DNA of 64,000 bases from Bradyrhizobium agreste. Lineage in GTDB: Bacteria > Pseudomonadota > Alphaproteobacteria > Rhizobiales > Xanthobacteraceae. Of the stretch, positions 8,097 through 16,674 are shown piece after piece. Each line of letters opens with the position of its first letter. Position 1 is the first letter of the stretch. The position numbers were made by a program, and so were the translations under genes. The stretch covers positions 1 through 64,000 of the forward strand of contig NZ_JACCHP010000038.1 of the NCBI RefSeq assembly GCF_016031625.1. Direction: 5' to 3'. The notes beneath the pieces are model-generated. The model was not told the origin of the DNA. It did no database searches and saw only the letters and a list, made by a program, of their open reading frames with translations.

Positions 8097-8489
8097 ATGG
8101 CAAAGTCTTCCAAGCTGGTTGCCGCCAGGCGCGGCAAGGTATTGTTGGTCAGACGCCGGTCGGACGGCCTGTGGATGTTTCCGGGCGGCCGAAAGCGTGC
8201 GCGCGAGTCGGAGAAGGACTGCCTGCGGCGGGAGATCAAGGAGGAACTGCCCAAGCTGAAGCTCGGCAGGATCAGCCTCTGGAAGGAAGTGAAGGCGAGG
8301 AACAAGCGCTCCGGCCGCAAGATGAGCGACGCGATCTTCATCGCCAAGTCCGCCAAGGGCAGGCTGGCGATCGGCGACAAGAAGGAGATCGACCGCGCCG
8401 CCTGGCACAAGCCCCGCGGCATCCGCCTGACGGCGACCTCGCGCTACATCCGCGACCGCCTGTTTCCGCGCAAGCGGCGGCGAAGCTGA
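8097..8489 (+). CDS. Nudix hydrolase
   Basis: 130 aa. The Nudix box is visible as G-x5-E-x7-REIKEE (GRKRARESEKDCLRREIKEE), giving the metal-binding glutamates; the usual Gly after EE-x is Pro here. The N-terminus (KVLLVRRRSDGLWMFPGG) is the typical strand before the box. Hydrolyses a nucleoside diphosphate linked to another group; substrate unknown. The C-terminus is very basic (RLFPRKRRRS). The start ATG 8097 has only a weak ribosome-binding site. Preceded by a 28-bp palindrome that may control it. Confidence 0.85.
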   Translation: MAKSSKLVAARRGKVLLVRRRSDGLWMFPGGRKRARESEKDCLRREIKEELPKLKLGRISLWKEVKARNKRSGRKMSDAIFIAKSAKGRLAIGDKKEIDRAAWHKPRGIRLTATSRYIRDRLFPRKRRRS

Positions 8490-8493
8490 GCCG

Positions 8494-8778
8494 CTAGTCC
8501 TCCCGCGCCGCCGATCGCGTCCGCCCGGCAAATCTCCTCGACTGCACCGCCTCCGGCTCGGGTGTGGCAAGCTTAGCGGCCTGGAGCTCCCGCATCTCCT
8601 TACGGGCCTGGCGCGCATTGCGCATCGCACGCTTGATGAAGGGATGTTGCGAGTCCTCGGCGAAGAACAGCACGACTTCGCAGCTCGGACATTGCCTGGA
8701 ATAGCCGTCCTGCAACCGCCCGGCGCGATCGCGAAACACGTTCTTGCACCGCGTGCACTGAATCTGGACTGAACTCAT
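8494..8778 (-). CDS. Small zinc-ribbon protein
   Basis: 94 aa from ATG 8778 (MSSVQIQCTRCKNVFRDRAG). CTRC and CPSC pairs 23 residues apart form a classic rubredoxin-like knuckle pair. The rest is a basic helix (KRAMRNARQARKEMRELQ) and a disordered tail. Possibly a nucleic-acid-binding or regulatory zinc-finger protein. A longer frame to 9135 has no coding character. Confidence 0.65.
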   Translation of the reverse strand: MSSVQIQCTRCKNVFRDRAGRLQDGYSRQCPSCEVVLFFAEDSQHPFIKRAMRNARQARKEMRELQAAKLATPEPEAVQSRRFAGRTRSAARED

Positions 8779-8932
8779 GCGCGGATGACAATCACTTTGA
8801 AAATAGATCGTCAGCTGATCCGAAATATCTGAACAAAGCTTGAATGCCGTCGTGGCCGGATGCCTGCAGACATCGCGCGGCCGAGCGATCGGCTCGTCGC
8901 GGACGACGCCGGTTTGAACCGTCGGCCGGCCG

Positions 8933-9196
8933 TTATTGCTGGGCCGCCATCGTCTCCAGGCAATGGTTGAGAAAGGCGGTGCGGTCCCTCGGCAACACCT
9001 TCTCGAGATCGGCCTGCCGCGCGCATTCGCGCTGACGCAGCTGCTCGGCCCGGCGCTTCTCGGCGGCCTCGCGGTATTCGGGAGCGACCTTGGTGGGATC
9101 GACCAACGTCTGTGCGTGAGCGGGGACCGCCGCAAGCAGCGCGACGGCGCCGATGAAAATGAATGTTCTCAAATGAGCCTCCGTCAATGCGCGCAT
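8933..9196 (-). CDS. Small exported protein, unknown function
   Basis: 87 aa from ATG 9196 (a second ATG at 9223 is possible). Signal peptide HLRTFIFIGAVALLAAVPAHA-Q, then a charged helical mature region with two cysteines (RQRECARQADLEK and LNHCLETMAAQQ) that could form one disulfide. Periplasmic. No family recognised. Confidence 0.65.
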   Translation of the reverse strand: MRALTEAHLRTFIFIGAVALLAAVPAHAQTLVDPTKVAPEYREAAEKRRAEQLRQRECARQADLEKVLPRDRTAFLNHCLETMAAQQ

Positions 9197-9277
9197 CTTA
9201 GCGCGCGGCGGGCGTGGGCTCAAAGCGGGCGATGCGGTAGCCCGCTCCGGCCTGGTCGGAGCGCCTCCGGGCAGGGT

Positions 9278-9295
9278 TTGTGAACCAGTTCACAA
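9278..9295. promoter_or_regulatory. 18-bp palindrome, TetR-type operator candidate
   Basis: TTGTGAACCAGTTCACAA: 8-bp perfect arms with a CA centre. GTGAAC-N2-GTTCAC sites of this form are typical of TetR-family repressors in alphaproteobacteria. It could control the putative small RNA ending at 9390 or the minus-strand gene starting at 9196. Confidence 0.5.
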
Positions 9296-9358
9296 GCGCG
9301 CGGCGAAACCGCTGCTATGAAGACGTCATTGCTTGACTGATTCATTTCGAACGAAACG

Positions 9359-9390
9359 CCCCAGCGTGGCTCCAAGCGCTGGGGTTTTTT
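9359..9390 (+). terminator. Rho-independent terminator without an upstream coding gene
   Basis: CCCCAGCG / CGCTGGGG stem, 10-nt loop, followed by six T. Orientation plus. The only upstream plus-strand sequence not occupied by opposite-strand genes is 9197-9358. Confidence 0.8.
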
Positions 9391-9570
9391 CGTGCCTCCA
9401 TTCTCGCGGCCAAAAGCCAGATTGCCGGGATCGCACCGCCGCCTCGAGCGTTGCCGGGGAGAGGTGCGTTCGCAGGGCAAATCCCATATGCATGGCGGCG
9501 AGCTGCCGATTCGAGGATCGAGACGGCTCGCATTCAGTGTGCGGCGGTTTAAGAGCAGAAGCGGGTCCAA

Positions 9571-12500
9571 GTGAGGCTTTCCAGGAAGGCAAGGCTGGCC
9601 AAGAAGCCGCCGAAGAAGAGCAAAGGATCGCAGCGCGCCACGATCTCGTCTTCATCGCCCCTCGGCATGATGGCCCTTCATCTGCTGGCACAATGGAAGC
9701 AGTCCGGACGCAGCGGCATCGTCTTTCTCGCCGAGAGCGAGAATAGGGCGGAGCGGCTCGGCAGCGTCATTCACGCGCTCGACCCCGCCTGCGAGGTGCT
9801 GGTGTTTCCGCGTCTGAACACCTTGCCGTTCGATCAGCTGGAGCCCTCGCACGAGCTCGCGGGGCGCAGAGCCTCCGTGCTGAGGCGTCTTGCGAAATCC
9901 AAGAAGCCGGTGTTTCTCGTATCGACGGCGGAAGCGGTGATGGAGCGGATGCCGCCGCCGGCCAGCCTGTCGCGCCTCAGCCTGAGCTTGAAGGTGGGCG
10001 GCACGTTCTCCGAGCACGAGCTCGAGTCCCGCCTCCAATCCCTCGGTTACGATCTTGACGATGAGCCGGACTATCCGGGCGGGGCGCTGTTCCATGGCCA
10101 GACCTTCGAGATATTTCCCGCGGGCGCGCTGGGGCCGTTCCGGATCGAGCATTCGCAGCATACGATCAAGCGGATCGTGGCCTTCGACCCGCATGAGCAC
10201 AGGATCATCTTCGAGACCAGGGAGCTGCTCGTCGATCCCATGTCGGAGCGGCTCGGCCTTGCCGGCAAAGACGGCAAGCGCGCGAGCCTGTTCGACTATT
10301 GCACGGGAGCCAAATGGATCGCCGATGCGGGCGTCCCGTCGCACGCCGACGGATGGCTCGATACGATCGAGGAGGCCGCGCCCCGCAGCGAGCGGCAGCG
10401 CGATTATCTCGGGCGGAGCGATTGGAAACGGCTTTCCAAGGGCATGAAGGTGTTGCCGCGCACGGCGCCGTTCCAGCCCGTCCCGGAATTTTCAAAGCTG
10501 ACATCCTCGCGGAAGGCGTTGCGTGGCTTCGTCGAGGAGACGCGCCGGGCCGGGTCGCGGCTGATCCTCGTCGCCGCGCACGCGGACGATCTGCGCGTGA
10601 TGGAGCGGATGAGCGGCGTCAAGGCGGAGCGCTGCGAGGACTGGGAGGAGGCGGCGCGCGGGCGGGGCGGCGAGATGGCGCTGCTCGCCGATCTCGATGC
10701 CGGCTTCGTCGTGCCGGCGAAGAAGCCTCTGGTCGTGGTGACGGCGTCCGACGTGCTCGGCAGCCGCGCGCATCATCCGCAGCCGATGGCGCGCCCCTGG
10801 AGCGCGGCCTTCGACCATGCCGATGCGCCGGAGCAGGGCACGGTGGTCGTTCATCTCCAGCGCGGCCTTGCCGTGCTCGACGGGCTGCAGACCGTCAACA
10901 CCGGCGGCGGCGCGATGCGCGAGCTGATCCGCCTGAAGTTCGCCGGTGACAACGCGGTCCTGGTACCGCCGCCCGATCTCGCCTTGATGTGGCCTTACGC
11001 CGCCGAGCTCGGCAAGGTTTCGCTCGACAAGGCGGACGGCAGCACATGGTGGGCGCGCCGCAGCGAGGCCGAGCGCGAGATCCAGATCGCCGGCAAGGCG
11101 CTCGCCAAGCACATCAGCCAGCGCCGGCGGCGGCGCGGCGAGAAGCTGGTGCCGCCGGGATCGGCCTACGAGAAGTTCGTCGCGCGTTTTCCCTACTTCA
11201 CGACCATCGACCAGGCCCAGGCGATCCGGGACGTGCTGGACGATCTCGCATCCGGCCATCCAATGGACCGGGTGATCTGCGGCGACGTCGGCTTCGGCAA
11301 GACCGAGGTCGCGCTGCGCGCCGCGGCCGCGGTGGTGCTGTCCGGCAAGCAGGTGGCGGTCGCGGTGCCGACGACGGTGCTGGCGCGCCAGCACGTCGCG
11401 ACGTTCCAGAAGCGCTTTGCCCCGTTCGGCATCGAGGTTGGCAACCTCTCGCGCGCGACCTCGGGCGCGGAGTTGCGGGAGACCAGGGAAGGCCTGCGCA
11501 GCGGCCGGATCAAGGTCGTGATCGGCACGCAGGCGCTCACCGGCAAGGACGTCAGGTTCGACGATCTCGGCCTCGTCATCGTCGACGAGGAACAGCACTT
11601 TGGCGCGGCGGAGAAGGCCAAGCTCGCAAGCCTCGCCAGGAACGTCCATGTGCTGATGATGAGCGCGACACCGATCCCGCGCACGCTGGCCGCCGGCCTT
11701 GCCGGCTTCCGCGATCTCAGCGTGATCGCTTCGCCTCCGGTGCACCGGCTTCCGGTTGCAACGAGGATCGCGCCGCTGTCGGATGCGGCCATCGCCTCGG
11801 CGCTGCTGCGCGAGCAGCGCCGCCACGGCCAAAGCTTCCTGATCTGTCCACGCATCCAGGATCTCGATCCCATGCTGGCGCGGGTGAGAGCCGTGGCGCC
11901 GGATCTGCGCATCGTCTGCCTTCACGGCAGGTTGGCGGCGGACGAGATCGACGACCGCATGATGAGCTTCGTCGAAGGCCATGCCGACGTCCTGCTCGCG
12001 ACCAACATCGTCGAGAGCGGCCTCGACATCCCCCGCGCCAACACCATCGTGGTGTGCTGGCCGGAAAAGTTCGGCCTTGCCCAGCTGCACCAGCTGCGCG
12101 GACGCGTCGGCCGCGGCGGCATCCGCGCCTTCGCGCATCTGCTGACCGAGACGGAGTCCGGACAATCCGAGAAGCGCCTCGCCGTGCTCGAGGAGTTCAG
12201 CCGGCCGGGCGCGGGCTTTGCCATCAGCGAGCGCGACCTCGATCTGCGAGGCGCGGGCGACTTGTTCTCGGAGCAGCAATCCGGCCACGTCCAGGTGTTC
12301 GGGCCGGTGCTCTACAGTCACCTGCTGAAAATGGCCTCGGAGAAGACCGACGAGCAGCAGGCTGCGCTGTGGGTGCCCGACCTCAACCTGCCGGTCGGGG
12401 ACATGCTGCCCGAGAGCTATGTGCAGTCCGAGCCGGTGCGGCTCGAGCTCTATGCCCGCGCCGCACGATGCAACGACGAGGACGATCTCGACGACCTCGA

Positions 12501-12774
12501 GGAGGAAACCTCCCGCCGCTTCGGACCTTTGCCGAAAGTGGCCCGCGACTTCTTCGCCGCGGCGAAGCTCAGAATCGAGTGCAAGCGCAGAGGCATCATC
12601 CGCCTCGACGTCGGCCCTGAAGCTGCGGCCGCGACGTTCCTGCCCGGACGATTGCGCAAATCGCGGGGCAAGTCGCTGCAGCGGGATGGCGACCGCGTCG
12701 TTTATCACGCCAAGACGCAGGACGCGCCGTTCGAGCGGGTGGAGGAGCTGTTCGAGCTGCTGGACGAGGGGTGA
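9571..12774 (+). CDS. Divergent Mfd-like (TRCF-type) SF2 helicase, second copy
   Basis: 1067 aa, GTG start at 9571 (first ATG at 9667). Domain order follows Mfd: UvrB-like N-terminal module (FPRLNTLPFDQLEPSHELAGRR), a poor RNA-polymerase-interaction module (VVHLQRGLAVLDGLQTV, where canonical Mfd has VVHVDHGIGRF), then a RecG/Mfd-type motor with Walker A GDVGFGKT (about 571-578), DEEQ box (about 672), SATPIPRTL and LHQLRGRVGRG, and a C-terminal TRCF-like region. All motor motifs are intact, so it should be an ATP-driven dsDNA translocase. A canonical 1172-aa Mfd is also in the window (35179-38697), so this is an additional paralogue, shorter by about 100 residues and altered where RNA polymerase is bound. 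Transcribed alone. Confidence 0.85.
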   Translation: MRLSRKARLAKKPPKKSKGSQRATISSSSPLGMMALHLLAQWKQSGRSGIVFLAESENRAERLGSVIHALDPACEVLVFPRLNTLPFDQLEPSHELAGRRASVLRRLAKSKKPVFLVSTAEAVMERMPPPASLSRLSLSLKVGGTFSEHELESRLQSLGYDLDDEPDYPGGALFHGQTFEIFPAGALGPFRIEHSQHTIKRIVAFDPHEHRIIFETRELLVDPMSERLGLAGKDGKRASLFDYCTGAKWIADAGVPSHADGWLDTIEEAAPRSERQRDYLGRSDWKRLSKGMKVLPRTAPFQPVPEFSKLTSSRKALRGFVEETRRAGSRLILVAAHADDLRVMERMSGVKAERCEDWEEAARGRGGEMALLADLDAGFVVPAKKPLVVVTASDVLGSRAHHPQPMARPWSAAFDHADAPEQGTVVVHLQRGLAVLDGLQTVNTGGGAMRELIRLKFAGDNAVLVPPPDLALMWPYAAELGKVSLDKADGSTWWARRSEAEREIQIAGKALAKHISQRRRRRGEKLVPPGSAYEKFVARFPYFTTIDQAQAIRDVLDDLASGHPMDRVICGDVGFGKTEVALRAAAAVVLSGKQVAVAVPTTVLARQHVATFQKRFAPFGIEVGNLSRATSGAELRETREGLRSGRIKVVIGTQALTGKDVRFDDLGLVIVDEEQHFGAAEKAKLASLARNVHVLMMSATPIPRTLAAGLAGFRDLSVIASPPVHRLPVATRIAPLSDAAIASALLREQRRHGQSFLICPRIQDLDPMLARVRAVAPDLRIVCLHGRLAADEIDDRMMSFVEGHADVLLATNIVESGLDIPRANTIVVCWPEKFGLAQLHQLRGRVGRGGIRAFAHLLTETESGQSEKRLAVLEEFSRPGAGFAISERDLDLRGAGDLFSEQQSGHVQVFGPVLYSHLLKMASEKTDEQQAALWVPDLNLPVGDMLPESYVQSEPVRLELYARAARCNDEDDLDDLEEETSRRFGPLPKVARDFFAAAKLRIECKRRGIIRLDVGPEAAAATFLPGRLRKSRGKSLQRDGDRVVYHAKTQDAPFERVEELFELLDEG

Positions 12775-12873
12775 GGGGCTCGCGCCTTCGTCAGCGCGGA
12801 TAATTGCGAATTCGTGGCGGAAGCCCTGTTCCACCATTATAGTTAATTTGGGCGTGGCGAAGGAGATTGTCCG

Positions 12874-13542
12874 ATGTCACATGCCATTCCTCCGGTCATT
12901 GCCGCGATTGTCGCAAGCTCGTGTCTGTTGGCTCTGGCGCAAGCAGGCGGCGCTAATGCCGGGCCCGCAGGAGCGGGCATGGGAACGGGGCCGGGTAGCG
13001 CTGGCGGCTCGGCACCGTCTGGAATGGGGACGAGTGCGGGCAATGCAGGTCCCTCAGCACCCCCCGGGATGGGGACGAAGGACACTGCGCCCGGCGGAGA
13101 TCTGGGCGCCAACGGCGAGCCGACCAATCCGAACGTTCAGCCCGCCACGCCTGCCCGGGCGCGGGCGGCAGCTCAGGCCGCGAGAAATGCCGGGGTTGGT
13201 CACGCTCCAAATGGCCTGCCGATCGGTGCGATCGGGAGCGGCACCAGCAACGAGGATCAAAGGGCCAACGGTTCGGCGCCCTCCCAAAACAGATTCCGGC
13301 CAGCAACAAAGGCTCAGGGAAACGCCAGCGTCGGTTCAGATGGTCTGTCAGGGAGAGGGTCGAGCCTTTCGGACCAGGTCAGTCGGCCGCGAGCCGCACG
13401 GGCGGGAGACAAGGTGCTGGATGCCAAGGCGCAGGTCGAGCGACGAACGACTGTGTCGACCAAACGCGTTACGAGCACGATAGGGCCAGGTTTGATGAGG
13501 GGAGAGCGCATCAAAATGCGAAAACAACCCCATGCACAGTAG
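12874..13542 (+). CDS. Exported low-complexity Gly/Ala/Ser/Pro-rich protein
   Basis: 222 aa with a very good ribosome-binding site (AAGGAGA). Signal peptide MSHAIPPVIAAIVASSCLLALAQA, then repeats of the form GMGTxxGxAGxSAPxGMGT at residues 35-70 and a long disordered, later basic, region. No conserved domain recognised. Likely a secreted or envelope-associated disordered protein. Confidence 0.65.
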   Translation: MSHAIPPVIAAIVASSCLLALAQAGGANAGPAGAGMGTGPGSAGGSAPSGMGTSAGNAGPSAPPGMGTKDTAPGGDLGANGEPTNPNVQPATPARARAAAQAARNAGVGHAPNGLPIGAIGSGTSNEDQRANGSAPSQNRFRPATKAQGNASVGSDGLSGRGSSLSDQVSRPRAARAGDKVLDAKAQVERRTTVSTKRVTSTIGPGLMRGERIKMRKQPHAQ

Positions 13543-13919
13543 CTAAGTGCTTCTACCATAAGGCTCCGCTCTGCATCGGCGGAACGCGCCCAGTGGGGCT
13601 GGTGGCCCAGGATCGTGATCGAGTACAGCTGCTCTACGTCACGCCGCGTGTCTCGACGACGTCCCTCCGTTTGACCCGTCGGGCAAAACAGTGGCATGAT
13701 GCCAACTTCGGAAAATCCGTTGCGAGGACGGCTGTTGGTCGGACGCGCGGCGAGGAGCTTGCATATCCGTAATCGGCCGGGGGCGCCAGCCTCGGCCGCT
13801 AACGTGGAATTAATTCAGAATGCTCACAATTTGAGGCAGTTGTGTAAGGGTGCTGCGTACAAGGACTCCTCGCGAGGACGTTCCAGGGGCGGCTGCCTGT
13901 TGCTCGCTCATTGGGGTCC
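13543..13919. other. Intergenic stretch of 377 nt, nothing coding seen
   Basis: No frame shows coding composition. The middle (about 13670-13760) has words such as GACCCGTCGGGCAAAACAGTGGCATGAT style sequence that I associate with scattered non-coding remnants in Bradyrhizobium genomes. The AT-richer part from about 13800 to 13850 is the likely promoter region of the next gene. Confidence 0.35.
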
Positions 13920-14369
13920 ATGCACGTGACCACGACATTCGAAACGGCAAGCTTTGCCGAAGAGCTCGACGCCGTCGCACTGGCCGACGCCGCGGCAGCG
14001 CAGCAATCCGAAACTCCCGAAGCCACGGAGCCGGTCAAGCGGTCCAGCCGCAAATCGATCACGGCCTTTGCGCTCTGTGCGCTGGCCATCAACGGCGCGG
14101 CGGCCGTGCTGCTGTCGCTGCGACAGAGCATCACGGACGAGCGGATCGATGTGAAGAAGATCTCCTCGCAGCTGTCGACCCTGATGGCAAAGGTCGATGC
14201 GCTGCAAAGCACGATGATGTCGGACGTCACGTCGTCCATTCGAAGGTCGAATGCCCGCTACGGATTTCCCGCGATGCGCAAGCGGGTGACGCGAGAGGTC
14301 CAGCCGCTGGGACCCGTGTCGGTGGGCGGCGCCCCCCTGACCGTGCCAGCCGCCACGCCGGATAGCTGA
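13920..14369 (+). CDS. Single-pass membrane protein, unknown function
   Basis: 149 aa from ATG 13920 (an in-frame TTG at 13911 is possible). Acidic N-terminal 40 residues, one membrane helix (SITAFALCALAINGAAAVLLSL, about 45-65), then a coiled-coil-like region (ERIDVKKISSQLSTLMAKVDALQSTM) and a short basic tail. Inner-membrane; family unknown. Confidence 0.6.
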   Translation: MHVTTTFETASFAEELDAVALADAAAAQQSETPEATEPVKRSSRKSITAFALCALAINGAAAVLLSLRQSITDERIDVKKISSQLSTLMAKVDALQSTMMSDVTSSIRRSNARYGFPAMRKRVTREVQPLGPVSVGGAPLTVPAATPDS

Positions 14370-14380
14370 GGCGCGTAAAG

Positions 14381-14728
14381 CTATTTGCCAGCGAGCGACT
14401 GCATCGCTTCCAAGAGGCGTTCAAGCCCGAATGGTTTCTGGAGCATGATGCTGCCTGACACCGGACGCGGAGCGGCGTGCGTGTAGCCGGTGGCGTAGAT
14501 CACCGGCAAGCGCGGGTTGGATTCCCTGCACTGGATAGCAACATCCCAGCCCGTCAGCGAACCTGCCAACCTGATGTCAGTGAACAACAGATCGGGCGCG
14601 GCTTCGGCACAAAGCTGAAGCGCAAGTTCACCGCTATCAGCTTCCATGACCTCGTGCCCGTGCGTCTCCAGGATGTCGACCACCACGTCCCGGATCAGGT
14701 CTTCGTCTTCGGCTACAAGAACCCGCAA
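14381..14728 (-). CDS. Single-domain response regulator (CheY/CpdR-like)
   Basis: 115 aa from a TTG start at 14728, chosen because GGAGG lies 5 nt upstream and the receiver domain begins at once (RVLVAEDEDLIRD). The longer frame to 14884 adds a non-conserved N-terminus. Receiver landmarks: acidic pair EDED near residue 7-10, phospho-acceptor Asp in LLFTDIRL, Thr in VIYATGY, Lys in MLQKPF. No output domain, so it acts by protein contact or phosphotransfer. No histidine kinase is near; an orphan regulator. Confidence 0.8.
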   Translation of the reverse strand: MRVLVAEDEDLIRDVVVDILETHGHEVMEADSGELALQLCAEAAPDLLFTDIRLAGSLTGWDVAIQCRESNPRLPVIYATGYTHAAPRPVSGSIMLQKPFGLERLLEAMQSLAGK

Positions 14729-14965
14729 GTCGTCCTCCAGTCGCGCTCTTCGTCCACGACGTGAGGACCCATGCGCAGAAAACGTCGTGCCGGTTGGTTG
14801 GGGCTGCCTCGCCAACTCGGCCGACGAGCCAGCCAGACTCAAGCTGGAACAGAGCCCTTTGTTCCTGCGTACCTGTTGAGCCACGCGGCTGGTTACGGTT
14901 CTGGTCGCGGCTTCAGCAACCCGCCCGCAGCTTAGCGATCGCCTGGGCCGGCGGAATGCAATCGT

Positions 14966-15169
14966 TCAGTTGCCGGGCCTTGGCCTCCAGCCGTATTCCT
15001 GATGCGAAATCGTGGCGGTGATGTCGGCCTCTTTGTCTGCCGAGAGGCGCCAGGCTGCCACTCCGAAGCACAGCGTCAAGATCAGCGCCGTCGCAAGCAG
15101 AAGCATCGAGACGAAATGGCTCACGCGCGTCACCAGCGGTTGGAAACTACAAGAGAGCGAACACGACAT
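14966..15169 (-). CDS. Possible small membrane protein
   Basis: Up to 67 aa; likely start is one of GTG 15121 or ATG 15106, as the first residues have no coding look. One membrane helix (VSMLLLATALILTLCFGVAAWRL) followed by a short charged tail (SADKEADITATISHQEYGW). No ribosome-binding site found, so existence is uncertain. Confidence 0.35.
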   Translation of the reverse strand: MSCSLSCSFQPLVTRVSHFVSMLLLATALILTLCFGVAAWRLSADKEADITATISHQEYGWRPRPGN

Positions 15170-15222
15170 GCCGATTCGGAAAATACAGACGCGCTGACCT
15201 AAAGCCTGATTTCCACATCAAG

Positions 15223-15381
15223 TCACACAGGACCAAAGGCACTCACGATGCCGATCGTGATCGGGACCAGCGCGACGATTGTCCATAAAGCGGGCGAGCT
15301 GGAAGATAGACCGGCGAAAAAGATGAAGACACCGAAGCCCACGAGGGCCGCCGAGATGGCATAGGCGAGCGCTCTTTCCAT
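15223..15381 (-). CDS. Small two-helix membrane protein, 52 aa
   Basis: ATG 15381 to TGA 15223. The product starts MERALAYAISAALVGFGVF and is hydrophobic nearly throughout with a Ser-rich turn (GLSSSSPALW), then a second helix (TIVALVPITIGIVSAFGPV). Composition is far from random GC-rich translation, so it is likely real though short. Ribosome-binding site weak (GGATCG). Function unknown. Confidence 0.6.
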   Translation of the reverse strand: MERALAYAISAALVGFGVFIFFAGLSSSSPALWTIVALVPITIGIVSAFGPV

Positions 15382-15905
15382 CGTTCGATCCACGAGGAAA
15401 CGGGATGGATTGCGCCTGTAGGACTCACCGCCGGTCGAAACGTTCCTGTGCTCATCTGGATCGGCGGTGCATCAGCATGTTTGGAGCTCCGCTCACCATG
15501 CCGACCACAACTGCAGCTCCGAGCTGGAGACACAAAATCACGTCTGCGCCAAAAAGAACGTACAGGCAATGTGCGAAAGCGAACGGAAGTGATTGCCGAA
15601 TTTTCCTAGTCTTTGGTGGCTTTGGCCTTGCCCCAAAGGTCCAAGCACCTCCAGCGGCCCCGGCCTCCCCACCCCAAAAGCCCCCCACGGTCGGGGCCGT
15701 CATTGGCGCTATGCCCGATCTACGATCCCGCCCAAAGCCGGCGCGTCCAAGCGTTCGCGCATGGCCCTGAGTAAATTCGCATTGCACGACCTGCGACAGC
15801 CGCACAACGCTTTCCACAGGAACCGGCTGCTCGCGAGTGCATTTCCTCGATTGCAAAGTTTTCCCTGTTATCTCGGTCGGCTCGGGGTGATGGAGGGGGC
15901 GTACA
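15382..15905. other. Gene-poor stretch of 524 nt
   Basis: A minus-strand frame (15452-15856) contains a hydrophobic segment (FAHCLYVLFGADVILCLQLGAAVVV) but lacks a convincing start. About 15650-15700 is C-rich (CCCC, GGCCCCGGCC words). I cannot support a gene with confidence; the last 60 nt supply the promoter and ribosome-binding site of the next gene. Confidence 0.35.
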
Positions 15906-16121
15906 ATGGGCAGTTGCGATCATCGCACCGCTGTTCTGAAACAGCGTTTCGACAAGCTTGCTTCTGGGCTTTCCGAATTGAAGGATTTGCGCTCGCGCGT
16001 GATCGCGGCCGAGCAAATGCAAGAGAGGCATAGTCTCGAGGGCAAACCGCCCCCGGCAATTCACAAGGGTGGCAAGCCTAAATCGCGATCAGCAGAAACC
16101 GATCGGCCAAAGAGGCGCTAG
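15906..16121 (+). CDS. Hypothetical protein, 71 aa
   Basis: Start ATG 15906 has an excellent ribosome-binding site (GGAGGGGG, 6 nt away). The N-terminal 45 residues are helical and charged (VLKQRFDKLASGLSELKDLRSRVIAAEQM), the C-terminus is Lys/Arg/Pro-rich and disordered. No domain recognised. Followed by a stable hairpin at 16152-16177. Confidence 0.6.
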   Translation: MGSCDHRTAVLKQRFDKLASGLSELKDLRSRVIAAEQMQERHSLEGKPPPAIHKGGKPKSRSAETDRPKRR

Positions 16122-16151
16122 GCGCGGCCCCGGTTCACGCTTCAGAAACAA

Positions 16152-16177
16152 GGGCCGCTGCTCTGGAGCAGCGGCCC
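16152..16177 (+). terminator. Stable 12-bp hairpin, possible terminator
   Basis: GGGCCGCTGCTC directly followed by its complement after 2 nt. No T-run, so it may be a weak or Rho-assisted terminator for the gene ending at 16121, or a transcript-stabilising structure. Confidence 0.4.
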
Positions 16178-16408
16178 CACCGGGTTACAATAAATCCGAG
16201 ATGAAACTTGCCAGCCCCGGTAACGACATGGTTCGTCCCGGAAGGATGTTCCTGCATCAACAAATGTGAATCCAAGGGAACGGCCCCAGGCGTTCTGGGT
16301 CCCAAACGATACCGACCAGAATTGAATTTCCCGAGGTGGAGGGCAGAACCGGATTGGGACGAGAAACTAGTCTGTTCGCTTTGGACCGCTCACCTTCACG
16401 CTGGCGGC

Positions 16409-16564
16409 CTAGCCGGTTGGGAGAACCGTCACTGCCGGCGCGAACCGTTCTGAGAATGTTGCGGCCTTTGCATCCCGTGCCGCGGAAAGTGCGGCCGAAA
16501 TAAACGTCGAACATCCGATGGTTGCCAGCGCAAGGAGAGCCGCACCGAAAATCAGGCTACGCAT
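16409..16564 (-). CDS. Small exported protein, 51 aa
   Basis: ATG 16564, stop TAG 16409. A strong ribosome-binding site (GGGAGGGTGGA) precedes it. The first 24 residues are a signal peptide (MRSLIFGAALLALATIGC) whose Cys is not in a good lipobox; the mature part (AARDAKAATFSERFAPAVTV) is short and helical. Function unknown, but start signal and composition argue it is a real gene. Confidence 0.6.
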   Translation of the reverse strand: MRSLIFGAALLALATIGCSTFISAALSAARDAKAATFSERFAPAVTVLPTG

Positions 16565-16674
16565 TCCACCCTCCCTCAACGGGCGTTACCATCACAGCAT
16601 CGCATTGCATTGTTTCAGGTTCGCTTCGTTGGGCGCCTAAAATGGCTTCGTACACGCGGCCGTGAATGCGCTGA

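Larger units (their letters stand above)
9197..9570. other. Intergenic stretch of 374 nt with palindrome and orphan terminator
   Basis: No ORF here has coding character. It holds an 18-bp palindrome (9278-9295) and a textbook terminator on the plus strand (9359-9390). No plus-strand gene precedes the terminator, so a short transcript of roughly 60-90 nt, starting soon after the palindrome, is the simplest explanation. The remaining 180 nt up to the helicase gene should hold its promoter; I see no clear -35/-10 pair. Confidence 0.5.

Noticed and set aside
10492..12837. 781-aa minus-strand ORF opposite the Mfd-like gene
   Set aside because: Antisense shadow with Arg/His/Gln-rich composition; plus-strand helicase motifs are unambiguous.
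15452..15856. Minus-strand 134-aa frame with a hydrophobic end
   Set aside because: No credible start or ribosome-binding site; the Gly/Pro-rich first part looks like a C-rich DNA artefact.
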